A DNA stretch of 64,000 nucleotides from Chryseobacterium koreense CCUG 49689 (GTDB lineage: Bacteria > Bacteroidota > Bacteroidia > Flavobacteriales > Weeksellaceae): contig NZ_LFNG01000003.1 in the NCBI RefSeq assembly GCF_001045435.1, forward strand, positions 106,441-170,440. Direction: 5' to 3'. Position numbers and translations under genes: made by a program. The first letter of the stretch is position 1. Each line of letters starts with the position of its first letter. Positions 42,931 through 51,341 of the stretch are shown one piece after another. The notes under the pieces were generated by a model. The model did not search any database. It saw only the letters and a program-made list of their open reading frames with translations, and had not been told where the DNA came from.

Positions 42931-45003
42931 ATGATTACAGAAGATTCAATCTCTGACCACAACGAAAAAAAACCAATTGCAGAAGAGGTTTTAAGTGAAA
43001 ATAAATCCCTGACTTCCGAAATTTCGGATTCCGAAAACGCAGAAGCCACCGAAATCCAGGAAATCCCCGAAAATGCAGCTGAAGAACAAACGGTGCCGGA
43101 ACATCAAGCAGATGTCGATACCCAGCAATCTACAGTAATTCCGGAAGAACAAGTACTTTCTGAAATTGACAGAACCAAGGCAGACGACGGAAATCCACAT
43201 CAGGAAAATGATCAACCCATCCAAACAGATTTTGATCACCAAAATTCAACTGAGATTCCTGAAGAGCAAACGCTCCTCGAAAAAGCTGAAGATGGTGAAC
43301 CACAAGAAGAACATGATGAAGAACTGAGCAAAGTTGCCGTGCTCACTTTACCGGAAATTCTTCAAGAAATGGAATCCCTCATCAACAAAGATGATGCAGG
43401 AGCACAGTATCGAAAATTCAGCCAGCTGAGAGATCAAGCCAACCAATATATTTCCGAAGAAACAGCGGATCATAAGGCAGCGTTTCTAGCATCCGGAAAT
43501 CCTGAAGAAAATTTCAGTTTTGAACATCCAGCATCTGCAAAACTTTCTGTATTGATCAATATTTTTCGAGAAAAAAATGACCAATACAATAAAAAGCAGG
43601 AAGAAAGTCACGGAAAAAATCTGGAAGAAAGACAAAATATCATAGAGAAACTGAAAAATCTCTATACCAATACCGAAGTTGGAACCAATCTTTTCAAGGC
43701 AATCCGTGAGATTAAAGAGGAATGGAAAAATGCAGGTCAGGTTGCAAAATCAGAATTCAAATTACTGAACAACAACTATTTCCATCATTTAAACCAGTTC
43801 TATCAGATGCTCGATTTGAACAAGGAATTTTTGGAACAGGAATATACCCATAACCTGGAAAAAAGGCAGCACATCATTGAGCGGGCAAAAGAACTGGAAA
43901 CGGAACCTTCTGTGCAAAAGGCACTGAACGAACTGCAATATCTGCACAAACTATGGAGAGAAGAAGCAGAGCCGGTAGCGGAAGAATTCCGGGAAAAAAC
44001 CTGGGAAGAATTCAAGGAAATTTCAAATAGAATCCATGAAAGAAAAGGCGAACTTTCTGAACAAATAGAAAAGGAACAAGGAGAAAACCTTGAAAAGAAA
44101 AACAAAATCATCGAGGAAATCAAAAAAATTACTTCGCCTGAGAAAGCACCCAACCATAATTATTGGCAAAATGCCATCAAAAAAATCGAGGAACTCAGAA
44201 GTGAATTCCTGAAATTGGGAAGCGTTCCTAGAAAAGTATCCAACCAAAATTGGAATGACTTCAAAACCCATTTAAGAAATTTCAATTCCGCGAAAAATGA
44301 GTTTTACAAAGGGCTGAAAAATTCCCAGCAAACCAATCTGGATGAAAAACTGAAACTCATCCAAACCGCGAAAGACAATATGCTTTCCGAAGATTGGGAA
44401 ACCACAGTTCCGCTTTTCAAAAAACTCCAGGAAGACTGGAAAAAGATCGGCCACGTTCCAAGAAGCATGACCAATAAAGTTTGGGATGACTTCCGCGAAG
44501 CTTGCAACACTTTCTTCAATAACTACCGCGAAAAAAACAATGCAGTAAATGACAATTGGAAGGAAAATTACAAACATAAAAAACAACTTCTGGATGAATT
44601 GAAGGAAATCGGTGACGAGGAAGGAAGTGTAGAGAAAATTGAAGAAATCAAAAACAAATGGAATGCAGTCGGAAAAGTACCGAGAGAGAAAATCTCCATC
44701 AATTCCGAGTTCAATAAGACCTTGAAGGAAAAGCTCCGACTCAATAAAATCAGTGAATATGAACTGAAAGAGGAAGGACTATCTGAAAATCAATTGACAG
44801 ACAAAGCCAGAAAAATCAAAAATCAGATTTCAGATCTGGAGGCAGAAATCAGCAAGCTTGAAAACAATCTCGGATTCTTCAGCAATTCCACCCGTGAAAA
44901 TCCTTTATTGAAAGACACTTTTGATAAAATAGACGAGAAAAAATCCCACTTGGAAAGCATGAAGCAAAGTCTGCATCAGATTCTTGCGGGCGAAAATCAG
45001 TAA
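42931..45003 (+). CDS. DUF349-repeat coiled-coil protein
   Basis: Long charged protein of 690 residues. The first 130 are acidic and disordered (rich in Glu, with repeated IPEEQ phrases). A run of DUF349 repeats follows, each about 70-80 residues with EEWKNAGQVAKSE-, KLWREEAEPVAEEFRE-, EDWKKIGHVPRSM- and NKWNAVGKVPRE-type W-x4-G-x-(V/A)-P cores. It ends in a leucine-type coiled coil (about 610-690). DUF349 proteins are helical bundles of uncertain function. It is a single gene closed by a terminator. Confidence 0.88.
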   Translation: MITEDSISDHNEKKPIAEEVLSENKSLTSEISDSENAEATEIQEIPENAAEEQTVPEHQADVDTQQSTVIPEEQVLSEIDRTKADDGNPHQENDQPIQTDFDHQNSTEIPEEQTLLEKAEDGEPQEEHDEELSKVAVLTLPEILQEMESLINKDDAGAQYRKFSQLRDQANQYISEETADHKAAFLASGNPEENFSFEHPASAKLSVLINIFREKNDQYNKKQEESHGKNLEERQNIIEKLKNLYTNTEVGTNLFKAIREIKEEWKNAGQVAKSEFKLLNNNYFHHLNQFYQMLDLNKEFLEQEYTHNLEKRQHIIERAKELETEPSVQKALNELQYLHKLWREEAEPVAEEFREKTWEEFKEISNRIHERKGELSEQIEKEQGENLEKKNKIIEEIKKITSPEKAPNHNYWQNAIKKIEELRSEFLKLGSVPRKVSNQNWNDFKTHLRNFNSAKNEFYKGLKNSQQTNLDEKLKLIQTAKDNMLSEDWETTVPLFKKLQEDWKKIGHVPRSMTNKVWDDFREACNTFFNNYREKNNAVNDNWKENYKHKKQLLDELKEIGDEEGSVEKIEEIKNKWNAVGKVPREKISINSEFNKTLKEKLRLNKISEYELKEEGLSENQLTDKARKIKNQISDLEAEISKLENNLGFFSNSTRENPLLKDTFDKIDEKKSHLESMKQSLHQILAGENQ

Positions 45004-45017
45004 TATCAACCCCACAA

Positions 45018-45053
45018 AAAGTCGCAAAAGAAGAAACTTTTGTGGCTTTTTTC
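45018..45053 (+). terminator. Terminator after the DUF349 gene
   Basis: Stem GTCGCAAAAG/CTTTTGTGGC with loop AAGAAA and a T run. Confidence 0.8.
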
Positions 45054-45069
45054 ATAATCCGAATATGTT

Positions 45070-45666
45070 ATGTTAAAAAAAATATTGCTTTTAGCGTTTT
45101 TCGGTTCATTGACTTTCATCAATGCCCAGGAAAAAGATTTGCTGAACGTTCCTAATCCGATTGATTTTAATGGAACAGAATTTTATCTGATCCGCGCCGA
45201 ACAACGTTCCAAAACCCTATTCCAACAACAATATCTTCCGAAAGACGAAGAGCTGGAGAAATTCAACCAGATCTTTGAATATACTTTTTTAAACAAAGAA
45301 ATTGACATTGAAAATGCGGTCCGGCAAAAAGTGGAAATGGTTCAGGAAAAACAAAAGGAGGACAAATATGCCAAAGTAAACGTATCTGAAAGTCCCGATG
45401 GATCAGAGTATATCGTTGATTATTACATTTCTGAATCCCCCGCAAACGGTGATTCCTTCGTGGAATATGACATTTTCAGGTTTAAGAAATTTGACAACGG
45501 AACCCAGAAAAGCTTCCTGATGGTCAATTATGGAAAAAGGATTTATGGCGATCCAAAATCTGCAGTGAAAATCCTGGCAAAACAGCGGGATCCTTTGATG
45601 ACCGCGATGATTGAATACAAAATTCCGGAAATCAAAGTGCAGACCGCGACCACCGGCTCTAAATAA
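45070..45666 (+). CDS. Exported protein, function unknown
   Basis: Predicted periplasmic protein of 198 residues with a signal peptide (1-19, ending FINAQ). The mature part begins EKDLLNVPNPIDFNGTEFYL. A beta-rich half follows with SPDGSEYIVDYYISESPANGDSFVEYDIFRF. I do not recognise a family. It lies between a terminator and ribD, 63 bases before the latter, and may share its transcript. Confidence 0.72.
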   Translation: MLKKILLLAFFGSLTFINAQEKDLLNVPNPIDFNGTEFYLIRAEQRSKTLFQQQYLPKDEELEKFNQIFEYTFLNKEIDIENAVRQKVEMVQEKQKEDKYAKVNVSESPDGSEYIVDYYISESPANGDSFVEYDIFRFKKFDNGTQKSFLMVNYGKRIYGDPKSAVKILAKQRDPLMTAMIEYKIPEIKVQTATTGSK

Positions 45667-45729
45667 TTCCGCCCCGAAAATCCATTTTTCGTAATAATCG
45701 GAATCCCTTTAAACTATTAAAAAATCACT

Positions 45730-46752
45730 TTGTCAACCGACGAATTCTACATGCAGCGCTGCATCGAGCTTGCGCGAAAAGCCCTTGGAAACACCTACCC
45801 GAATCCTCTGGTGGGAAGTGTAATTGTTCATGACGGAAAAATCATCGGTGAAGGCTATCACAAAAAAGCCGGACAAAACCACGCTGAAATCAATGCGATC
45901 AACTCCGTAAAAAACCCGGAACTGCTGAAAGACTCCACGATTTATGTTTCCCTGGAACCCTGTTCCCATTACGGGAAAACACCGCCTTGTGCAAACAAAA
46001 TTGTGGAAATTGGTTTCAAAAAAGTGGTGATTGGAACGCTGGATCCACATGAAAAAATAAACGGAAACGGAAAAAAAATCATAGAAAATGCAGGAATAGA
46101 AGTGGTTTCGGGCGTTTTGGAAAAAGAATGTATGGAACTGAACAAACGTTTCATCACTTTTCATCAAAAAAAACGTCCTTACATTTTGCTGAAATGGGCA
46201 CAATCTGCAGATGGTTTTATGGACAAAGATTTCAAACCCTATCAAATCGGAAATCCTTTAAGCAAACAGTTGGTGCACCAATTGCGAACCGAGGAACACG
46301 CCATTTTGGTGGGAACCAAAACTGCACTGGGCGATAACCCGAGTTTGACTACCCGCGAAATTATTGGAAGAAATCCCGTGAGAATCCTGATTGATCTTGA
46401 TTTAAGCGTTCCTGGAGATTTCAATATATTTAATGATGAAGCTGAAACCATCATCCTGAATTCAAAGAAAGATCTGACGGAAGGGAATCTGAAATTCATC
46501 AAAATTGAAAGAAAGAATTTCTTGAAAAACATGATGCAAAAACTTCACGAACTTCAGATTCAGTCGGTTTTGGTGGAAGGAGGAAGTTTCACTTTGAAAC
46601 AACTGATCGACTCCGATTTATGGGATGAAGCCCAAATCACAGTGAATGAACACCTTTTTTTGACAAACGGCACGAAAGCTCCCATTTTTACCTATAAACC
46701 AATTGCTGACCAACAATGGGGAGATTGCAGAATTTTCTTTTTTAAGCACTAA
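45730..46752 (+). CDS. ribD: Bifunctional diaminohydroxyphosphoribosylaminopyrimidine deaminase/reductase
   Basis: Second and third steps of riboflavin synthesis. The 340 residues join a zinc deaminase (1-145: HAEINAI near 53-59 with the proton-shuttle Glu, and EPCSHYGKTPPCA near 76-88 with the two zinc Cys) to an NADPH reductase (from about 146: PYILLKWAQSADGFMD, GTKTALGDNPSLTTR and VLVEGGSFTLKQ). The start is TTG 45730, which keeps the normal N-terminal helix; the next ATG is inside it. ribH lies 18 kb away, so the pathway is scattered. Confidence 0.95.
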   Translation: MSTDEFYMQRCIELARKALGNTYPNPLVGSVIVHDGKIIGEGYHKKAGQNHAEINAINSVKNPELLKDSTIYVSLEPCSHYGKTPPCANKIVEIGFKKVVIGTLDPHEKINGNGKKIIENAGIEVVSGVLEKECMELNKRFITFHQKKRPYILLKWAQSADGFMDKDFKPYQIGNPLSKQLVHQLRTEEHAILVGTKTALGDNPSLTTREIIGRNPVRILIDLDLSVPGDFNIFNDEAETIILNSKKDLTEGNLKFIKIERKNFLKNMMQKLHELQIQSVLVEGGSFTLKQLIDSDLWDEAQITVNEHLFLTNGTKAPIFTYKPIADQQWGDCRIFFFKH

Positions 46753-46822
46753 ATTTGTAGATTCATTTCTGTAACCTTTCAAATTCTAGCAGCAAATATT
46801 AGTTTTAATATTCCGGTTTCTC

Positions 46823-47425
46823 ATGCAATTCGAATTTCAAACCATCAAATCACCCGTCGACAACGTCCTTCTGAAAGAAAAGGGAAGTAAATTCCTTGGC
46901 TTTGCATTTCCGGTGAGTTCCGAAATGGAGGTAAAGAAATCCCTGGAAAAAATCCGCGAAGAACATCCGAAAGCGACTCATCATTGCTATGCATTTCGAC
47001 TGGGAATCAGTGGCGAAAATTACCGTGCAAATGATGATGGCGAACCCAACGGAACTGCAGGATTGCCGATTTATAACCAACTTCTTGCGAATAACCTCAC
47101 CAATATTTTATTGATTGTGGTACGCTATTACGGTGGAACGAAACTTGGTGTTTCCGGATTGGTGAAGGCCTACAAAGAATCTGCAAAACTCACTTTGGAG
47201 GAAGCCGAAATCATCACCAAAGAATTGGAAACGCAAATTGAAATCCAATTCCATTTCGAGCAACAAAACATTATTTTCACCATGCTGAATAAATTCGGGG
47301 CAAAAATTCTGGATTTCATTTCCGAGGAAAATTGCAAAATATTCGCGAACATCAAATTGGCCGAAAAAGAGCAAATTACTGCGCAATTATCAGAAATACA
47401 ACACGTTACTTTCGATTTCATCTAA
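46823..47425 (+). CDS. YigZ/IMPACT-family protein
   Basis: Protein of 200 residues in the YigZ/IMPACT family, thought to interact with translation or nucleic acid; the exact role is unknown. Signature segments are EKGSKFLGFAFPV near 19-31, ATHHCYAFRLG near 52-62, NDDGEPNGTAGLPI near 70-83, and VVRYYGGTKLGVSGLVKAY near 98-116. A DUF1949-like C-terminal domain follows. It stands just downstream of ribD. Confidence 0.93.
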   Translation: MQFEFQTIKSPVDNVLLKEKGSKFLGFAFPVSSEMEVKKSLEKIREEHPKATHHCYAFRLGISGENYRANDDGEPNGTAGLPIYNQLLANNLTNILLIVVRYYGGTKLGVSGLVKAYKESAKLTLEEAEIITKELETQIEIQFHFEQQNIIFTMLNKFGAKILDFISEENCKIFANIKLAEKEQITAQLSEIQHVTFDFI

Positions 47426-47481
47426 TTTTGTGGAGCAGGGAGTTTTCCAGTTTCCATACTGCTTTTTTCAGGCCAAATCCT

Positions 47482-47489
47482 TATCTTTG
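47482..47489 (+). promoter_or_regulatory. -7 promoter element TATCTTTG of the DUF1599-BT_3928-tpiA group
   Basis: Consensus box 16 bases before ATG 47506. Confidence 0.55.
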
Positions 47490-47505
47490 AAACATTAAGA
47501 AAATT

Positions 47506-48075
47506 ATGAACAGAACGTCATTGCAGTTTGATGAAGTGATTATGAAATGCCGTGAGCTTTTTGAAAAAAAGTTTTACGACTATGGATCTTCTTTTAGAAT
47601 TTTACGCACTTCATCGGTTACAGACCAAATCTATATCAAGGTAAAACGCCTGGTCACTTTGCAAACTTCCGCGGTGCAAAAAGTGGATGATGAGAATGAA
47701 GAAGACTGCTTCATTGCGATTGTGAACTACTCCATCATCGGATTAATTCAGCTGGAAAAGGGAACTTCTGAAAACCTGGAAGAAAACAGGGATTCCACTA
47801 TGCAGCTCTACGACAAATTTGCCAAAGAGGCGAAAGATTTGATGATGCGCAAAAACCACGATTACGGCGAAGCTTGGCGAATCATGCGGGTCACTTCTAT
47901 CACCGATTTAATTTACCAGAAAGTTTTGCGGGTGAAAAACATCGAAGACAGACAGGGAAAACTCCTTGTTTCAGAAGGTTTGGATGCCAATTATTATGAC
48001 ATCTTGAATTACGCCGTTTTCTCTTTAATTAAGATTTGGGAGGAAAACGCGGAGTTTAAGGGAAAATTTACCTGA
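47506..48075 (+). CDS. DUF1599 protein
   Basis: Protein of 189 residues made of two related halves (KCRELFEKKFYDYGSSFRIL near 10-29 and LMMRKNHDYGEAWRIMRV near 114-131), each with the YDYGxxxRI pattern of DUF1599, a Bacteroidota family of unknown function with a helical nucleotide-pyrophosphohydrolase-like look. It commonly precedes the BT_3928 gene and tpiA, as here. Confidence 0.88.
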   Translation: MNRTSLQFDEVIMKCRELFEKKFYDYGSSFRILRTSSVTDQIYIKVKRLVTLQTSAVQKVDDENEEDCFIAIVNYSIIGLIQLEKGTSENLEENRDSTMQLYDKFAKEAKDLMMRKNHDYGEAWRIMRVTSITDLIYQKVLRVKNIEDRQGKLLVSEGLDANYYDILNYAVFSLIKIWEENAEFKGKFT

Positions 48076-48118
48076 AAGTAATATTTAAAAAAAAAACGGA
48101 TTTTTATTTAGGACCATT

Positions 48119-49201
48119 ATGAAGCACATTTTAAGAGTTATTATTGCGTTGATCTTTATCGCATCCGGATTTGTGAAAGCTATAGATGCAGTGGGATTTT
48201 CCTTTAAATTGGAAGAATACTTTTCACCTTCAGTCTTTAATATGCCGTTTTTTGAAAAGCAGGCACTTCCGATCGCGATCATTGTGGTTGCGGTGGAACT
48301 CATTTTTGGATTCATGCTTTTGCTCAAAATCCGTTTGAAATTCACCCTTTCAGTTCTGATCGCATTAAGCGTGTTTTTCGGGTTTCTCACGTTTTATTCC
48401 GCCTACTTCCAAGTGGTGACCGACTGTGGATGTTTTGGTGATGCGCTAAAATTCACACCGTGGCAAAGCTTCTGGAAAGATATCGCACTCCTTTTGGGGC
48501 TTTTGCTTTTATGGCAGCTTTATCGCAAAGATTTCAATCATGAAAATAACGGAAAGGCAAAAACCATCGCACTGATTTCTTTTGTCATTGCAATGGGAAT
48601 GGTCACCGCACATGGCATAAAACACGAACCACTCATCGATTTCAGAGACTATAAGATCGGGACCAACTTGATCTCCGAAAAAGAAAAAATTCAGAAAAAT
48701 CCATCGGAATACAAAACGTTCTACTCCTTAAAAAATGAAAAAACCGGCGAGGTGATCGACGTGAATCAGGATGATTATGTAAACAAAGAAGAATATTGGA
48801 AAGAAGGTTCGCCATGGAAAATCCAGGAAGGTAAAACTACTTCTAAAATTGTAAAAGAGGGATATGCGTCTGAAATCATGAAGTTTAAACCAGAAAACTT
48901 AGAAGGAATGGACTTGACCGACGCTGTTTTAATGGCTCCAAAAGCGGTGCTCCTCTTTTCCTATGCTCCACAAAATGTGGACAAAAACATCTTGGAAAAA
49001 ACCGAAAAGTTACTCAGCGAAGAAAAAGACACCTATGTTCTGGGGGTTTCAAATAATCCGAATACCTTCACACAGATTCCTAAAGCCATGATGGATGCAA
49101 CAGCGATCAAAACTATTGCGAGAAGCAATCCTTTCGTCCTGGTTTTGGAAAGGGGCAAAATATTAGATAAAATGTCGGCAGAAGATTATCTGAAAAATTA
49201 A
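48119..49201 (+). CDS. BT_3928-family DoxX-like membrane protein
   Basis: Protein of 360 residues. The N-terminal third is a DoxX/MauE-type bundle of four helices (8-135) with SGFVKAIDAVGFSFKLEEYF near 18-37 and a CGCFGDAL motif near 103-110, whose paired Cys suggest membrane thiol redox work. A fifth hydrophobic segment lies near 148-165. A periplasmic C-terminal domain (170-360) has no clear CxxC. The BT_3928 family is Bacteroidota-specific and of unknown function. Confidence 0.87.
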   Translation: MKHILRVIIALIFIASGFVKAIDAVGFSFKLEEYFSPSVFNMPFFEKQALPIAIIVVAVELIFGFMLLLKIRLKFTLSVLIALSVFFGFLTFYSAYFQVVTDCGCFGDALKFTPWQSFWKDIALLLGLLLLWQLYRKDFNHENNGKAKTIALISFVIAMGMVTAHGIKHEPLIDFRDYKIGTNLISEKEKIQKNPSEYKTFYSLKNEKTGEVIDVNQDDYVNKEEYWKEGSPWKIQEGKTTSKIVKEGYASEIMKFKPENLEGMDLTDAVLMAPKAVLLFSYAPQNVDKNILEKTEKLLSEEKDTYVLGVSNNPNTFTQIPKAMMDATAIKTIARSNPFVLVLERGKILDKMSAEDYLKN

Positions 49202-49230
49202 GTTTTAAAACATCCAAAAAAATACGCGTT

Positions 49231-49581
49231 ATGCAAAAATCTAATAAATCAATAGCAGGTTATCACCTTTTGATGATTTTATCTTCTGTGGACGGGGAAT
49301 TCGCGCCCGAAGAAGGAATGAAAATCCAGGAATATTTAGCGGAAGAATTTCCGTTTAAAGTTAATTTAGATAACGAATTGCATGTCATTGCTTTGTTGCA
49401 ACCTGAAGAATGGAAAGATCATTTTGAGTTTCATGCAAGATGCTTCCATGAAGATTCCACCGAAAAAGAGCGCTTGGACTTCATCCAATTCGCCAAATCA
49501 TTGATCAAAGCCGACGAAGAAGTCACCGACAGAGAACACCAGTTCTATAAACTGCTGAAAAATATGTGGGGATTATCCTGA
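49231..49581 (+). CDS. TerB-like helical protein
   Basis: Protein of 116 residues resembling the TerB fold, an all-helical acidic domain. It shows GYHLLMILSSVDGEFAPEEG near 10-29 with the VDGxFxxxE metal-site pattern, and ADEEVTDREHQFYKLL near 93-108 repeating the theme. TerB-like domains are widespread and are not proof of tellurite resistance. It sits between the BT_3928 gene and tpiA in the same direction. Confidence 0.78.
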   Translation: MQKSNKSIAGYHLLMILSSVDGEFAPEEGMKIQEYLAEEFPFKVNLDNELHVIALLQPEEWKDHFEFHARCFHEDSTEKERLDFIQFAKSLIKADEEVTDREHQFYKLLKNMWGLS

Positions 49582-49658
49582 TTGGTGAATGCCGAAAATG
49601 GCGCTAAAGAAAATCTTAAAAACCGAAATCATTTAAAACATCTAAATAAGGAAGCTTT

Positions 49659-50420
49659 ATGAGAAAAAATATCGTGGCAGGAAACTGGAAAATGAACAAG
49701 GACGTGATTGATGCACAGCAACTCATGTTTCAGATCCTGGAATACAAAAAAAACAATCCTACCAATTGCGAAGTTTGGATCGCGCCACCATCGCTCTATT
49801 TAATGATGGCAAAAGACCTCTATGAGAAAGATGAAGTAGGCGTTTTCTCTCAGGACATGAGCGAACACGAAAGCGGCGCATACACCGGAGAAATCTCTGC
49901 CTCCATGCTGGAATCCATCGAAGCGACCGGTTCCATCATCGGACATTCTGAAAGAAGGCAATACCATGGCGAAACCGATTCACATTGCAACAGAAAAATC
50001 AAGCTTGCCCTGGACAAAGGATTGATCCCGATTTACTGCAACGGTGAAACTTTGGAGCAAAGAAAATCCGGCCAACATTTGGAGGTGGTGAAAAACCAGA
50101 CAGAAGTGGCACTATTCACCCTTACTGCTGATGAAATTAAGAAAGTAGTGATTGCTTACGAACCGGTTTGGGCCATCGGAACCGGCGAAACCGCTACGCC
50201 GGAACAGGCGCAGGAAATCCACGCACACATCAGAAACCTCATCGCCGCCAAGTACGGAAAAGAGGTTGCAGACGAAATCTCTATTCTTTATGGCGGTTCT
50301 GTGAAACCAGACAATGCTAAAGAAATCTTCTCGCAACCGGACATTGATGGTGGTTTGATCGGAGGAGCCGCTTTGAAAATTGAAGATTTTGCAAAAATTA
50401 TTGAAGGTTTCAATTCCTGA
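49659..50420 (+). CDS. tpiA: Triose-phosphate isomerase
   Basis: Interconverts dihydroxyacetone phosphate and glyceraldehyde 3-phosphate. The 253 residues have GNWKMN near 7-12 with the catalytic Lys, GHSERR near 95-100 with the catalytic His, AYEPVWAIGTGETAT near 165-179 with the catalytic Glu, YGGSVKPDNA near 211-220, and GGLIGGAAL near 229-237. Typical length and complete active site. It converges with clpP across a shared terminator. Confidence 0.98.
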   Translation: MRKNIVAGNWKMNKDVIDAQQLMFQILEYKKNNPTNCEVWIAPPSLYLMMAKDLYEKDEVGVFSQDMSEHESGAYTGEISASMLESIEATGSIIGHSERRQYHGETDSHCNRKIKLALDKGLIPIYCNGETLEQRKSGQHLEVVKNQTEVALFTLTADEIKKVVIAYEPVWAIGTGETATPEQAQEIHAHIRNLIAAKYGKEVADEISILYGGSVKPDNAKEIFSQPDIDGGLIGGAALKIEDFAKIIEGFNS

Positions 50421-50444
50421 AAAAAAAACCTGGAACAATCGACA

Positions 50445-50473
50445 AAAATGCGCCTCAAATTGGGGCGCATTTT
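50445..50473. terminator. Bidirectional terminator between tpiA and clpP
   Basis: Stem AAAATGCGCC/GGGCGCATTTT with loop TCAAATTG, A and T runs on both sides. Confidence 0.85.
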
Positions 50474-50532
50474 ATTTAAATCCTATGGCACTATTCTGCC
50501 TTTGACAAACAGCTCTCTATATTCGCTAGAAG

Positions 50533-51216
50533 CTATTTTTCAGTTTTTCTCTCCAAAACTTCGTCCACCATTCCAAAATCTTTAGCTTCGGAAGAAGTCA
50601 TCCAATAATCCCGATCTGAACTTTTTTCAACCCATTCGTAGGTTTGTCCGGAATGATGCGCGATGATGTCATACAGTTCCTGTTTCAGTTTAAGCATTTC
50701 GCGTAAGTTGATTTCCATATCAGACGCCACACCTTGAGCTCCGCCGGAAGGTTGGTGAATCATCACTCTGGAGTGTTTCAGTGCCGAACGTTTTCCCTTT
50801 TCTCCTGCAACCAAAAGCACCGCACCCATGGAAGCCGCCATTCCTGTACAGATCGTGGCAACGTGTGGTTTGATGATCTGCATCGTGTCATAAATTCCCA
50901 ATCCGGCATAAACGCTTCCGCCAGGAGAGTTAATATAGATCTGGATGTCTTTGGATGCATCCGAACTTTCGAGGAAAAGCAATTGTGCAGTCACAATATT
51001 TGCAACCTGATCGTCAATTCCGGTTCCCAAGAAAATAATCCTGTCCATCATTAACCTTGAAAAAACGTCCATCTGAGCAACGTTTAAACGCCTTTCTTCC
51101 ATAATGTATGGCGTGAGATTGGTCGGGTTAAACATTCCCATATACTGGTCGGTTACCAATCCACTATTTCCCAAATGTTTTACAGAGAAATCTCTGAAAT
51201 CTTTTTTTATGTCCAT
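50533..51216 (-). CDS. clpP: ATP-dependent Clp protease proteolytic subunit
   Basis: Serine peptidase that forms the double heptamer barrel used with ClpX or ClpC. The 227 residues show Ser129 in GMAASMGA and His154 in MIHQPSGG, with the third residue in the DRDYWMTS segment near the C terminus. It has the usual extended N terminus of Bacteroidota ClpP. It is a single gene with dnaG upstream on the same strand 126 bases away. Confidence 0.97.
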   Translation of the reverse strand: MDIKKDFRDFSVKHLGNSGLVTDQYMGMFNPTNLTPYIMEERRLNVAQMDVFSRLMMDRIIFLGTGIDDQVANIVTAQLLFLESSDASKDIQIYINSPGGSVYAGLGIYDTMQIIKPHVATICTGMAASMGAVLLVAGEKGKRSALKHSRVMIHQPSGGAQGVASDMEINLREMLKLKQELYDIIAHHSGQTYEWVEKSSDRDYWMTSSEAKDFGMVDEVLERKTEK

Positions 51217-51341
51217 TTTATTTTTTTTTGTTTAAAGTTAATGATTTACTACAAGTTTTCAGCTTGGTTACTAATGACTTCGGACTACATTCCTATGACT
51301 TCTCTCAAACAATATTCCACAATCAAAAATCCGACAATCTG

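Noticed and set aside
49231..49581. Tellurite resistance gene
   Set aside because: The fold is TerB-like, but no other ter genes are present, and TerB-like domains are widespread without that role.
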